This document shows, one piece after another, positions 9,866 through 23,089 of a DNA stretch of 64,000 nt. The stretch covers positions 19,543,868-19,607,867 of the forward strand of contig OZ022342.1 of assembly GCA_963989245.1 (NCBI GenBank). Direction: 5' to 3'. The DNA comes from Nansenia antarctica. Lineage: Eukaryota; Chordata; Actinopteri; Argentiniformes; Microstomatidae. The first letter of the stretch is position 1, and every line of letters starts with the position of its first letter. The position numbers and the translations under genes were made by a program. The notes beneath the pieces are model-generated. The model made no database searches. It saw nothing but the letters and a program-made list of their open reading frames with translations, and had not been told where the DNA came from.

Positions 9866-11034
9866 AATACAAACCTGTATTCCGACTCCAGAAGGGTATA
9901 AATATGCTATTCAACCTTCGCGATAAAACATTTACTCCGTAGGTTGATTGTGTCCAACAAAATAAACGCTATAATCTGTCCGAAGTCGACGATGGTTTGT
10001 CACACTCCACAGAATAGATATCCTCCCTCCTATGGGTAAACTGGGTGGAGATGTGCATAACGTCCAATACGCAGTGAACAGCGACACGTAGAGTATTCAT
10101 TAGAAAACTACAATCCAAATATTCTAATCACAATTCTAGATGTGTTGCAATTCTAATACAAAGAATGAAATTAAAGTTAAGCAGTAAAACATGTGATGTG
10201 AATACCCCGTAGGTAAAACATACAGTATGTGCCCACAACAAGTTAAAGTAATTACCAAGACCTGTCAATAGTTTGGTAAATAATTAACAGGACAAACTTG
10301 CTGTATAGTTATAGCTCAGTAGTCATTACACCGTTTCCCCTTTCAATGCGCTTCTGTGGGCTGTCCACATGTGTGGTGCTGAAACGACTAGGCCTGCTTA
10401 TCTGATGGGCTGTGTCCGTAGTGGCGACCACAATACTTCGTATCAATTGACACCTCATCTCCAGAATATCCCTCAGATTGTACCATAGTAGCTTGCTGGT
10501 GAACTACACTCAAATACAGAGAGGGAACTTATAGCCTGACTGCAAAATGCAAGAGACGTATTCGACATGGAAAAGAATGACAGTGTATTGAAAAAACTGC
10601 AGTTTAAATAAACAAACTACATGTATATTTATATTACATACTGCAGTTGTTTTCTGTCTTGTTATAATAACACTATGCAATTTATATTATTCAGGATAAC
10701 AGACAAACAACGTAGGCTTACGCAATACATAACGTTAGGATGACAGACTCATTAACGTTGAAATGCCTTTATGCGTTGCATAGTGAAGAAATACGCGTCA
10801 ATACATCGTTTACCCCTACAAACAGAGCTTGCTACGACTAGCAGGCATGAAGTAGCCTATTACAAGATATCAGCTAAAAAAAACACACAAATCCTCTAAA
10901 ATGCGATAGCAAGACATTAGGTGAAATTGAAGTCAAGTAAGCTTATATTCAAGCAGGTAGTCTAAATTAAAAAAAAGTATAGCATTTCATTGCGACCTGC
11001 CATTTCTATATTACGTTAAGTAATCATGATTTAC
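9866..11034. other. Intergenic block B-C (copy of block C-D)
   Basis: Apart from the CSE, no gene is seen. The block is largely collinear with 13447-14655, including shared stretches near 10021-10130 and 13610-13720. This shows that exons B and C with their upstream DNA arose by tandem duplication. Confidence 0.7.
10073..10088 (-). promoter_or_regulatory. CSE promoter element of exon B
   Basis: The minus strand reads CGTGTCGCTGTTCACT, with the CGCT core of the clustered-protocadherin promoter element, 208-223 bp upstream of the ATG. A TATTTATAC box lies nearer the ATG, around 9897-9908. Exon C has the same arrangement. Confidence 0.8.
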
Positions 11035-13446
11035 CTCGTATGTGTCGCCTGCGCTGTTCAGTGTCATGATACTTTCTCCAATGGGCTCAATTGGACTCTT
11101 CTTCATTGTGTTATCAGCACGCAGCGTATTGTCATTGTATGACGTCACAAACTTGAAGTCACTGGTGCGTGAGCCCGTTGTCAGGTATGCGTCATAATTG
11201 TAAGAGCTACGGAGAGTTCCAGCTCCATCCACCTCTGCATAGTTGGGAGGGAAATACGCGCTGGGAATGGTGACTGCTCCATCAAACAACATTCGAGGCT
11301 TTCTCCTGCGGCAAAACCTCACGGCCACGATGAGAATAATGAAAGTGATGAAAAAGGTGGAAACGGAAACTAGTGCGATGATCAGGTAGGAGGTCAGTTT
11401 GGAACTACTCCCATCATAAGACATGTCTTTCAGTTCTGGAACTTCAGCCAAGTTGTCTGATATAAGTAAATATACTGAACATGTTGTAGAGAGAGAGGGC
11501 TGTCCGTTATCTTTCACTGAAATAACAAGGTTCTGCTTCATACTGTCAGATTCAGAAATGTCCCGCTGTGCCCTGATCTCTCCGGTGTGGAGACCTATAT
11601 TGAAAAGTCCCGGATCAGTGGATTTCACGATCTGATATGAAAGCCATGCGTTTTGTCCAGAGTCAGCATCCACAGCTATCACCTTGGAAACAAGTGACCC
11701 CGCCATCGCGGCTTTGGGGACCATCTCAGTCATCAAGGAGTTCCCTGCTGTAGCAGGATATAATATCTGTGGAGAGTTATCATTCTCATCTGTTATGAAG
11801 ACGCTCACAGTCACGTTACTGCTGAGTGGAGGAGAACCATTGTCTCTGGCTACAACGTGGACTTTGAAGCTCCTAAACTGCTCATAATCAAATGCTCTCA
11901 CAGCATGGATCACCCCCGTGTCTCCGTTAATGGATAAGAATGACGACACTGGAACACCGTTGACTTCACTGGGCAGTAGAGAATAGACCACTGTACCGTT
12001 CTGTCTCCAGTCTGGGTCTCTGGCAGTAACAGAACATATAGAGGAGCCAGACTTGTTATTCTCAGTCACATAGGCGCTGTAGGATTGTTCTTCAAACACA
12101 GGTGGATTGTCGTTGACGTCTGACACAGATAAATGAATGGTCTTTGAAGAAGATAAAGGTGGAGAACCCTCATCTGTAGCGGTTATTGTGATGTTATAAT
12201 CTGATAGAATCTCACGGTCTAGTTCAGTTGTTGTAACTAAAGAATAATAATTTTTGATTGAGGGGTTTAATTTGAAGGGAACATTTTGTTGAATGGAGCA
12301 TCGGACCTGTCTATTTCTCTCCGAATCTTTATCCTGTACATTGATGATGCCCACCTCAGTGCCAGGTAACACATTCTCAGGGACAGGACTGTTAAGGGAT
12401 GTTATATATAACATTGGTGCATTATCATTCACATCTGTGATTTCAACATTAACTTTACAATTTGAAGCTGACCCTAATCCATCCTTTGCCTCTACGCTCA
12501 TTTCATAGTATGTTTCGTCTTCAAAGTCAATAGGGCCAACTACACTGATTACTCCGGTTGTTTTATTAATTGAAAATAGCTTCACTGCTTTGTTACTTAC
12601 ACGACTAAATTCATAAAACACCTTTCCATTCAGTCCTTCGTCTTCATCAATAGCCGTTACTGTTGTTACTACTGTACCTAACGGAGAGTTTTCGGGTAGA
12701 CTGACTTTGTAGACATTCTGGCTAAACACCGGGATATTATCGTTGGCATCCAACACCGTGACGTGTATAACAGCAGTACCAGATTTCTGTGGAGTCCCAC
12801 TGTCAACCGCAGTAAGTAACAGCGTCATCTCCTGCTGTTGTTCTCGATCAAGCTTTTTCTCTAATATTAATTCGCTGTATTTACCTCCATCTGCGTTTGT
12901 TTTAACATCTAAACGAAAGTAGTCATTTTTTTCAAGGGAATATTTTTGAACAGCATTTTGTCCAATATCTGCATCATGGGCCTCGCGCAAAAGGAAGTGA
13001 GTTCCCCTATCGGCTGACTCCCATATTTCTAGTTCAATGCGGCTGTTAGAAAATACTGGTGAGTTGTCGTTTACATCTTGGATTTGCACAATAATACGAT
13101 GTAATTCTAGAGGATTTTCTAACACAAGCTCGTATTTTAAAGAACAAGAAAGCCTCGACCCGCACAGCTCCTCCCTGTCTATTGTTTCACCCACAACTAA
13201 ATCTCCCGTACTCAGATTAATGTCACAATAACGTTGACGACTGCCATCCATATTCAAACGAGCCTTACGAGCAGAAAATCCTCTCGCATCAAGTCCCAGA
13301 TCCTTAGCTAAATTACCAATTGCAGATCCGCGTTTCATATCCTCCGGAATCGCATAGTTAATTTCTCCAAGGCTTGTCCGCACTAAGAACATAATCATAA
13401 CCAGAAAGCACGTCGAGGCCGATACTGATAATCCAACGTGTTCCAT
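11035..13446 (-). CDS. Gamma-type protocadherin variable exon C
   Basis: The exon has 804 codons in a single open frame with a phase-0 donor GAG|GTAAAT at 11035. The signal peptide is 1-27 (MEHVGLSVSASTCFLVMIM), then six EC repeats, a membrane segment near 685-710 and a tail ending NSAGDTYE. EC1 starts EINYAIPEDMKRGSAIG, close to exon B but distinct. EC4 carries GTEVGIINV and TTTELDREILS, a pair of markers shared only with exon F here. The promoter and 5' flank are the same type as exon B. EC5, EC6, membrane segment and tail are nearly identical to all other gamma exons. The role is the same as for exon B. No break is seen. Confidence 0.93.
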
Positions 13447-14655
13447 AATCCAAAACGGTATTCCGACTCCAGAGGCGTATAAATATGCTATTCAACCTTC
13501 GCAATAAAACATTTACTCCGTAGGTTGATTGTGTCCAACAAAATAAACGCTATAATCTGTCCGAAGTCGACGATGGTTTGTCACACGCCACAGAAAAGAT
13601 ATCCTCCCTCCTATGGGTAAACTGGGTGGAGATGTGCATAACGTCCAATACGCAGTGAACAGCGACACGTAGAGTATTCATTAGAAAACTACAATCCAAA
13701 TCTTCTCATCACAATTCTAGATGTGTTGCAATTCTAATACAAAGGCTGAAATTAAAGTTATGCAGTAAAACATGCAACCGTGAATACCCAGAGGGTAAAA
13801 CAGACAGTATGTTCCCACAACAAGTTAAAGTAATTACCAAGACCTGTCAATAGTTTGGTAAAGCATTAACAGGACAAACGTGCTGTATAGTTATAGCTCA
13901 GTAGTCAATCCACCATTTCCCATTCCAATGCGCTTCTGAGGGCTGTCCACATGTGTGGTGCTGAAACGATGAGGCCTGCTTATCTGACGGGCTGAGACCG
14001 TAGTGGCGACCACAAGACTTCGTATAAAAAATTGAGACGTCATCTCCAGAAGTCTAACTTGATAGAATATCCTTCAGATTCTAACATTGAAGCTTGTTAC
14101 CATGCTGGTGAACTACACTCAAATACAGAGAGGGAACTTATTCCCTGAATGCAAAATGCAAGAGGCTTATTCGACATGGAAAAGAATGACAGTGAATTGA
14201 AAAAAACTGCAGTTTAAATAAACAAACAACATGTATATTTATATTACATACTGCTGTTGTTTTCTGTCCTGTTATAATAACACTATGCAATTTATATTAT
14301 TCAGGATAACAGAAGCACAACGTAGGCTTACGCAATACATAACGTTAGGATGACTGAGACTCATAAACGTTGAAATACCTTCATGCGTTGCATAGTGAAG
14401 AAATACGCGTCAATACGTCGTTTACCCCTACAAACAGAGCTTGCTACGACTAGCAGGCATGAAATAGCCAAGATATCGGCTCAAAAAAATAAATAAAAAC
14501 ATCCTCTAAAATGCGATAGCAAGATAGAGTCAGAGACATGAGCTGAAATTAAAGTCAAGTAAGCTCATATTTCATAGTTAAATAAACAAATAATAATGGT
14601 TTGCATTTCATAGGTATTTGCTATTTCTATATTACGTTAAATAGGCATGATTTAC
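13447..14655. other. Intergenic block C-D
   Basis: This is a paralogous copy of block B-C with small indels. It holds the exon C CSE and the 3' flank of exon D. No other gene is seen. Confidence 0.7.
13654..13669 (-). promoter_or_regulatory. CSE promoter element of exon C
   Basis: The minus strand reads CGTGTCGCTGTTCACT, identical to the exon B element, 208-223 bp upstream of the ATG. Confidence 0.8.
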
Positions 14656-17067
14656 CTCACAAGTGTCGCCTGCGCTGTTCAGTGTCATGATACTTTCTCC
14701 AATGATCTCAACTGGACTCTTCTTCAGAGTGTTATCAGACAGTAGCGTGTTGTCATTGTATGGCGTAACAAACTTGAAGTCACTGGTGCGTGAGCCCGTT
14801 GTCAGGTATGCGTCATAATTGTAAGAGCTACGGAGAGTTCCAGCTCCGTCCACCTCTGCATAGTTGGGAGGGAAATACGCGCTGGGAATGGTGACTGCTC
14901 CATCAAACAACATTCGAGGCTTTCTCCTGCGGCAAAACCTCACGGCCACGATGAGAATAATGAAAGTGATGAAAAAGGTGGAAACGGAAACTAGTGCGAT
15001 GATCAGGTAGGAGGTTAGTTTGGAACTACTCCCATCATAAGACATGTCTTTCAGTTCTGGAACTTCAGCCAAGTTGTCTGATATAAGTAAATATACTGAA
15101 CAGGTTGTAGAGAGAGAGGGCTGTCCGTTATCTTTCACTGATATAACAAGGTTCTGCTTCATACTGTCAGATTCAGAAATGTCCCGCTGTGCCCTGATCT
15201 CTCCGCTGTGGAGTCCAATAGTGAAAAGTCCCGGATCAGTGGATTTCACGATCTGATATGAAAGCCACGCGTTCTGTCCAGAGTCAGCATCCACAGCGAT
15301 CACCTTGGAAACAAGTGACCCCGCCATCGCGGCTTTGGGGACCATCTCAGTCATCAAGGAGTTTCCTGCTGAAGCAGGATATAATATCTGTGGAGAGTTA
15401 TCATTCTCATCTGTTATGAAGACACTCACAGTCACGTTACTGCTGAGTGGAGGTGAACCATTGTCTCTGGCTACAACGTGGACTTTGAAGCTCCTAAACT
15501 GTTCATAATCAAATGCTCTGACAGCATGGATCACCCCCGTGTCTCCGTTAATCGATAAGATTGACGATACTGAAACACCGTTGACCTCACTGGGCAGTAG
15601 AGAATAGACCACTGTACCGTTCTGTCTCCAGTCTGGGTCTTTGGCAGTAACAGAACATATAGAGGAGCCAGGCTTGTTATTCTCAGTCACATAGGCGCTG
15701 TAGGATTGTTCTTCAAACACAGGTGGATTGTCATTGACGTCAGAGACAGATAAATGAATAGTCTTCGAGGAGGACAAAGGTGGAGACCCTTCATCTGTTG
15801 CAGAGATTGTGATGTTATAATCTGATATCATCTCACGGTCTAGTTTACTTGTGGTGACAATAGAATAATAATTTTTAATAGAGGGATTTAATTTGAAAGG
15901 AACATTTTGCTGAATGGAGCAGCGAACCTGTCTGTTCCTCTCTGAGTCTTTATCTTGTATATTAATGATGGCCACCTCAGTGCCAGGTAACACATTCTCA
16001 GGAACAGGACTGTTTAGCGATTTGATAAATATAATAGGTGCATTGTCATTCACATCTGTGATTTCGATTATAACTTTACAATTTGAAGCTGACCCTAAAC
16101 CATCCTTTGCCTCCAGGCTCATTTCATGATATGTTTCCTCTTCAAAATCAATAGGGCCTCTTACTGTTATTTCTCCGGTGGTCTTATTGATAGAAAATAG
16201 TTTCGCTGCTCTGTTACTTACACGACTAAACTCATAAGTCACCTCTCCATTCAGTCCTTCGTCTGCATCAGTAGCCGTTACTGTTGTTACTACTGTACCT
16301 AACGGAGCGTTTTCGGGTAGACTGACCTTGTAGACATTCTGGCTAAACACTGGAATATTATCGTTCGCATCTAAAACTGTGACGTGTATAACAACAGTAC
16401 CAGACCTCTGAGGAGTCCCACCGTCAACCGCAGTCAATAAGAGGGTCAACTCCTGCAGTTGTTCTCGATCTAACTCCTTTTCTAATATTAATTCACTGTA
16501 TTTCCCTCCGTCTGAGTTCGTATTAACACTTAAACCGAAGTAGTCATTTTTTTCAAGAGAATATTTTTGAACTGCGTTTTGTCCAATATCTGCATCATGG
16601 GCCTCGCGCAGGAGGAAACGAGTTCCTCTATTTGCTGACTCGCGGATTTCTAGTTGAATGCGGTCATTAGAAAATACTGGAGAGTTGTCGTTTACGTCTT
16701 GGATCTGTACAATAATACGATGTAATTCTAGAGGATTCTCTAACACAAGCTCGTATTTTAAAGAACAAGAAGCCCGCGACCTACACAGCTCCTCCCTGTC
16801 TATTGTTTCAGCCACAAGGAAATCTCCAGTACTCAGATTAATGTCACAATAACGTTTACTACTGCCATCCACATCCAAACGAGCCTTACGAGCAGAAAAT
16901 CCTCTCGCATCCAGCCCCAGATCCTTAGCCAAGTTTCCAAACACAGATCCGCGTTTCATCTCCTCCGGAATAGCATAGTTCATGTCTCCAAGGCTTGTCC
17001 GCACTAAGAACACAATAAAAACCAGACAGTACGTCGAGGCCGATACTGATAATCCAACGTGTTCCAT
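14656..17067 (-). CDS. Gamma-type protocadherin variable exon D
   Basis: The exon has 804 codons. The start chosen is MEHVGLS at 17067, because it aligns with exons B, C and E and opens the signal peptide; an in-frame ATG 66 bp upstream adds residues with no counterpart. The layout is signal peptide, EC1-EC6, membrane segment and variable tail, with a phase-0 donor GAG|GTAAAT. The tail reads DNTLLSDNTLKKSPVE, whose LLSDNTLK part otherwise occurs only in exon G, so the last 30 residues are themselves a mosaic. The final motif is GDTCE where most other gamma exons here have GDTYE, a tyrosine-to-cysteine change next to the constant-region junction. Confidence 0.93.
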
Positions 17068-17270
17068 AATCCCAAAATGTATAGGTCCTATACTAAAAGG
17101 GGTATGAATGTGTTTTTCAACCCTTAAAATCAAACATTTACTCCGTAATTGTGTCCAATAACACGCACAATATGGTCCATCTGAAAGAGCGTGCGGTTTG
17201 TGTCACCGAAAATATATTCTTCCGTTTTATGGTTAAACTGGGTGGAGACATGTATTATCGTCCAATATGC

Positions 17271-17286
17271 AGTGAACAGCGACGCG
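17271..17286 (-). promoter_or_regulatory. CSE promoter element of exon D
   Basis: The minus strand reads CGCGTCGCTGTTCACT, about 205 bp upstream of the ATG. The CGCGTCGCTG variant is shared with exons E and G, marking one promoter subgroup. Confidence 0.8.
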
Positions 17287-17462
17287 TAGAGTAATCCTTG
17301 GAAAACGACATTCAAATGTTTAAAACAGAAATTCCAACACTAAGCTGTAGATCGAACATGCATCGCTTGAATTACAGTTGTTAACATAAAGCATAGCCTA
17401 CCCAACATTACACATACTTTAGCCTAAAGCATGCAGGGGGAAAATATATTTTTGTTCCCTTA

Positions 17463-18014
17463 TACAGTACAGGCCAAACGTTTGGACACACCTTCTCATT
17501 CAATGCGTTTCCTTTATTTTCATGACTATTTGGTACATTGTAGATTCTCACTGAAGGCATCAAAACTATGAATGAACACATAGGAATTGTGTATTTAACA
17601 ATAAAGTTTGAAATAACTCTAAATATGTCTTATATTTTAGATTCCTCAAAGTAGCCACCCTTTGCTTTTTTGTTGTTAATAAAATGTATAATAATAATAT
17701 TAAATATAATATGTGTTAATAATAATATGTTATTATATATACTGTATATATATTTAATATTATTATATATTTTATTAACAACAACAATGTTTTATTTTAT
17801 TAACAACAAAAAAGCAAAGGGTGGCTACTTTGAGGAATCTAAAATCTAAGACATATTTAGAGTTATTTCACACTTTTTTGTTAAGTACATCATTCCACAT
17901 GTGTTCATTCATAGTTTTGATGCCTTCAGTGAGAATCTACAATGTAAATAGTCATGAAAATAAAGGAAACACATTGAATGAGAAGGTGTGTCCAAACTTT
18001 TGGCCTGTACTGTA
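17463..18014. mobile_element. Tc1/mariner-like fold-back element (non-autonomous)
   Basis: Two inverted arms of about 225-230 bp face each other around an AT-rich centre (about 17690-17790). The outer ends are CAGTACAGGCC and its complement, flanked by TA on both sides. The left arm starts at 17465 after TA, and the right arm ends before TA at 18013-18014. The paralogous blocks at about 21967 and 29535 read CTTATACGTTGTACAG without the insertion, so they are empty sites, and TA is the duplicated target. No transposase ORF is present. The arms differ at several bases, with one short internal indel. Confidence 0.88.
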
Positions 18015-19158
18015 CGTTTTACTGGAAGGCCGACCATTAGCTCAGTACATTTCCCTTCTGTTGAATCTTCTACGGAGCTGTCCATGTGTGTGGTGCTGAA
18101 ACATTGCAGACGTCCTTTTTCTAAATTACAACCGGGTAGCCTACTTATCTTACTGGTAGGCCTAGATACGGAGCTTATTCGTAATGAAAAATAATGACTG
18201 ATCAATTGACCAACCACAAATGACAAAGAACAACCTATATTTACAGTATGTCTATTACATAAACCGATACAGCATGACATGTCATTTAATGTTAATATAT
18301 TTAGTAGTGGTTTTGCTATGCAAAAGGCCTATACAAATCTAATTATTCAACTAATAATATGTTGGATCAGCATTACTGACGTAATTAAATGATAATTTGC
18401 TTACATCGAATTAAACTATATAATAAACCGATGTCTACAATAAATGTAAAGCCATATAGAAATGTCAGGAAGACTTTAAGATGACTAGAGAGTAATTATA
18501 GCATCAATATACCAACATGTGCATTGTGATCTGGCCATGTAAATCAATACATGATTAGCCATGTGACCACAGCTCACTATCACACACCAGATGTAATAAA
18601 GCACTGCAGTGTTTAATAAAACAACACAACACAAAATGTGCAATGGACAAGGTCAGAGAGAAAAGGTGGAATTAATATTAGTATTGTTCAATCAGGTGAA
18701 AAAACAAACTCCAAGTCCATAGAAATCAAATTCTTGAACAAATAACATTTTAGATCAGCATTAATGACATAATAAATTGATTATTTTAATTGTATTTCAT
18801 CCAACTTGTATAAGCCAATTTCTTCCATGAAATTAAAGAGCAGAGTGAAAATATATCATTAAGAATAGCCAGAAACAATAAAGAAGACTAGAGAATAATT
18901 AAAGCATTAAAATACCAATATGTGCTGTATGTATCCATGTGAATCAATACATGTTTGGCCACACACCAGCAGCAAAAATAGCATTGCAGTGTTTGAGTTA
19001 AAAACATATTCCATCCTTCATACAAGCTCAGCTACCTTAGAATTCAGAGAGGATAATAAAATCCTACAGTTCAAGCAGGTAAAAAGCAGATAGAAAATTG
19101 TAAGCAATCATGTATATGTTTGTATTCATAGGCTATGACGTTAAAATGTGGGATTTAC

Positions 19159-21570
19159 CTCGTATGTGTCGCCTGCGCTGTTCAGTGTCATGATACTTTC
19201 TCCAATGGGCTCAACTGGACTCTTCTTCATTGTGTTATCAGCACGCAGCGTGTTCTCATTGTATGGTGTAACAAACTTGAAGTCACTGGTGCGTGAGCCC
19301 GTTGTCAGGTATGCGTCATAATTGTAAGAGCTACGGAGAGTTCCAGCTCCATCCACCTCTGCATAGTTGGGAGGGAAATACGCGCTGGGAATGGTGACTG
19401 CTCCATCAAACAACATTCGAGGCTTTCTCCTGCGGCAAAACCTCACGGCCACGATGAGAATAATGAAAGTGATGAAAAAGGTGGAAACGGACACCAGCGC
19501 GATGATCAGGTAGGAGGTTAGTTTCGAACTACTCCCATCATAAGACATGTCTTTCAGTTCTGGAACTTCAGCCAAGTTATCTGATATGAGTAAATATACT
19601 GAACAGGTTGTAGAGAGAGAGGGCTGTCCGTTATCCTTCACTGATATAACAAGGTTCTGCTTCATACTGTCAGATTCAGAAATGTCCCGCTGTGCCCTGA
19701 TCTCTCCACTGTGGAGACCAATATTGAAAAGTCCCGGATCAGTCGATTTCACGATCTGATATGAAAGCCACGCGTTCTGTCCAGAGTCAGCATCCACAGC
19801 TATCACCTTGGAAACAAGGGACCCCGCCATAGCAGCTTTGGGGACCATCTCAGTCATCAAGGAGTTACCTGATGAAGCAGGATATAATATCTGTGGAGAG
19901 TTATCATTCTCATCTGTTATGAAGAAACTCACAGTCACGTTGCTGCTGAGCGGAGGAGAACCATTGTCTCTGGCCACTACGTGGACTTTGAATCTCCTAA
20001 ACTGTTCATAATCAAATGCTCTCACAGCATGGATCACCCCTGTGTCTCCGTTAATGGATAAGGATGACGATACTGGAACACCGTTGACCTCACTGGGCAG
20101 TAGAGAATAGACCACTGTACCGTTCTGTCTCCAGTCTGGGTCTCTGGCAGTAACAGAACATATAGAGGAGCCAGGCTTGTTATTCTCAGTCACATAGGCG
20201 CTGTAGGATTGTTCTTCAAACACAGGTGGATTGTCATTGACATCAGAGACAGATAAATGAATGATCTTTGAAGAGGATAGGGGTGGAGATCCCTCATCCG
20301 TTGCAGTGATTGTGATGTTATAATCTGATATAATCTCGCGGTCTAGTTTACTTGTGGTAACCAGAGAATAATAATTTTTGATTGAGGGGCTTAATTTGAA
20401 GGGAACATTTTGCTGAATGGAGCAGCGGACCTGTCTATTCCTCTCTGAGTCTTCATCCTGTACATTGATGATGGCCACCTCAGTGCCAGGTAACACATTC
20501 TCAGGAACAGGATTGTTAAGCGATTTGATTAATATCATAGGTGCATTGTCATTCACATCTGTGATTTCGATAACAACTTTACAATTTGAAGCTGACCCTA
20601 AACCATCTTTTCCCTGTACGCTCATTTCATAATATGTTTTCTCTTCAAAGTCAATTGGGCCTATTACTCTTATTTCACCGGTTGTCTCATTCATAGAAAA
20701 CAGTTTTGCTCCTCTGTTACTTACACGAGTCAGCTGATAAGTCACTACACCATTCAGTCCTTCGTCTGCATCAGTGGCCGTCACCTTTGTTACTATTGTA
20801 CCTAACGGAGCGTTTTCGGGAAGACTGACCTTGTAGATATTCTGGCTAAACACCGGAATATTATCATTCGCATCTAGAACTGTGACGTGTATAACAACAG
20901 TCCCAGACCTCTGAGGAGTCCCACCGTCAACCGCAGTCAGTATGAGGTTCATCTCCTGTTGTTGTTCTCGATCAAGTTTTTTCTCTATAACTAATTCACT
21001 ATATTTGCCACCATCTTGGTTCGTATGTACACCTAATGCAAAATAGTCATTATTTTGCAGAGAATATTGTTGCACTGAGTTTAGGCCTATATCCGCATCG
21101 TGGGCCTCTTGAAGGAGGAAGTGCGTTCCTATATCGGCCGATTCGCTGATTTCTAGTTGAATGCGGTCATTCGGAAAAATTGGGGAGTTATCGTTTGTAT
21201 CTTGAATTTGCACAGTTATACGATGTAATTCTAAGGGATTTTCCAACACAAGCTCGTATTTCAAGGTACAAGAAACCCTCGACCCACACAGCTCCTCCCT
21301 GTCTATTGTTTCAGCCACAACGAAATCTCCAGTATTCAGATTAATGTCGCAATAACGTTGACGACTGCCATCCATATCCAAACGAGCCTTGCGAGCAGAA
21401 AATCCTCTCGCATCCAACCCCAGATCCTTAGCCAAGTTTCCAATCACAGTTCCGCGTTTCATCTCCTCCGGAATCGCATAGTTCATGTCTCCAAGGCTTG
21501 TCCGCACTAAGAACACAATAAAACCCAGACTGTACGTCGAGGCTGATACTGATAATCCAACGTGTTCCAT
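19159..21570 (-). CDS. Gamma-type protocadherin variable exon E
   Basis: The exon has 804 codons, phase-0 donor GAG|GTAAAT. The signal peptide is 1-27 (MEHVGLSVSASTYSLGFIV). Six EC repeats, membrane segment and tail ending NSAGDTYE follow. EC2 is its own type (SADIGTHFLLQEAHDAD, then LQNNDYFALGVHTNQDGG). EC3 has VTYQLTRVSNRGAKLFSMNE, shared with exon G almost without change. EC1 has QDTNDNSPIFPNDR, also shared with G. EC5 to tail match the common gamma sequence. Context and role are as for its neighbours. No break is seen. Confidence 0.93.
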
Positions 21571-23089
21571 AATCCCAAACTGTATAGGTCCTATACTAAA
21601 AGGGGTATCATATGAATGTGTTTTTCAACCCTTAAAATCAAACATTGACTCCGTAATTGTGTCCAATAACCCGCACAATATGGTCCATCTGAAAGAGTCG
21701 ATGGTTTGTGTCACCGAAAATATATTCCTCCCTTTTACGGTTAAACTGGGTGGAGACATGTATATCGTCCAATATTCAGTGAACAGCGACGCGTAGAGTA
21801 ATCCTTGGAAAACTACATTCAAATGTTTAAAACAGAGATTCCAACACAAAAGCTGTAGATACAACATACATCGCTTGAATTACAGTTGTTCCCATGAAGT
21901 ATACCCAACATTACACATACTTTAGCCTAAAGCAAGGAGGGGGGGAAATATGTTTTTGTTCCCTTATACGTTGTACAGCTGGAAGGCCGATCATTAGCTC
22001 AGTACATTTCCCTTCTTTGAATCTTCTACGGAGCTGTCCATGTGTGTGGTGCTGAAACATTGCAGACGTCCTTTTTCTAAATTACAACCGGGTGTACTTA
22101 TCTTACTGGTAGGCCTAGATACAGAACTTATTCGTAATGAAAAATAATGACTGATCAATTGACCAACCACAAATGACAAAGAACAACCTATATTTACAGT
22201 ATGTGTATTACATAAACCGATACTGCATGACATGTCATTTAATGTAAATAGATTTAGTAGTGGGTTTGCTATGCAAAAGGCCTATACAAATCTAATTATT
22301 AAACAAATAATTTATTAGATCAGCATTACTGAAGTAATTAAATGATAATGTATATTTATATTATAATAAACCCATGTCTACAATAAATGTAAAGCCATAT
22401 AGAAATGTCAGGAAGACAGGAGAGAGTAATTATAGCATCAATATACCAACATGTGCATTGTGATCTGACTATGTAAATCAATAAATGATTAGCCATGTGA
22501 CCACAGCTCACTATCACACACCAGATGTAATAAAGCACTGCAGTGTTTAATAAAACCACACAACTTAAAATGTGCAATGGACAAGGTCAGAGAGAAAAGG
22601 TGGAATTAAAAGTGTATTGTTCAAGCAGGTGAAAAAACACACTTCAAGTTCATAGAAATCTAATTATTGAACAAATAACATTTAAGATCAGCATTAATGA
22701 CATAATAAATGTATCATTTTAATTGTATTTCATCCAACTTGTATGAGCCAATTTCTTCCATGAAATTAAAGAGCATAATGAGAATATCTCATTAAGAATA
22801 GCCAGAAACAATGAAGAAGACTAGAGAATCATTAAAGCATTAAAATACCAATATGTGCTGTATGTATCCATGTGAATCAATACATGTTTGGCCACACACC
22901 AGCAGCAAAAATAGCATTGCAAAGTTTGAGTTAAAAACATATTCCATCCTCCATACAAGCTCAGATACCTTGGAATTCAGAGAGAATAATAAAATCCTAC
23001 AGTTCAAGCAGGTAAAAAGCAGATAAAAATGTGTAAGCAATCATGTATATGTATTCATATAGGCTATGACGTTAAAATGTGGGATTTAC
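21571..23089. other. Intergenic block E-F
   Basis: This copy of the D-E/G-H block has no fold-back element, so it shows the empty target site. No gene is seen apart from the exon E CSE. Confidence 0.75.
21778..21793 (-). promoter_or_regulatory. CSE promoter element of exon E
   Basis: The minus strand reads CGCGTCGCTGTTCACT, 208-223 bp upstream of the ATG. It is identical to exon G's element. Confidence 0.8.

Larger units (their letters stand above)
17068..19158. other. Intergenic block D-E (longest copy of the repeated unit)
   Basis: This block is collinear with E-F (21571-23089) and G-H (29142-30659). Its extra length of about 550 bp is the fold-back insertion. It ends with the shared 3' flank GTTAAAATGTGGGATTTACC. 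It holds no gene apart from the exon D CSE. Confidence 0.75.
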
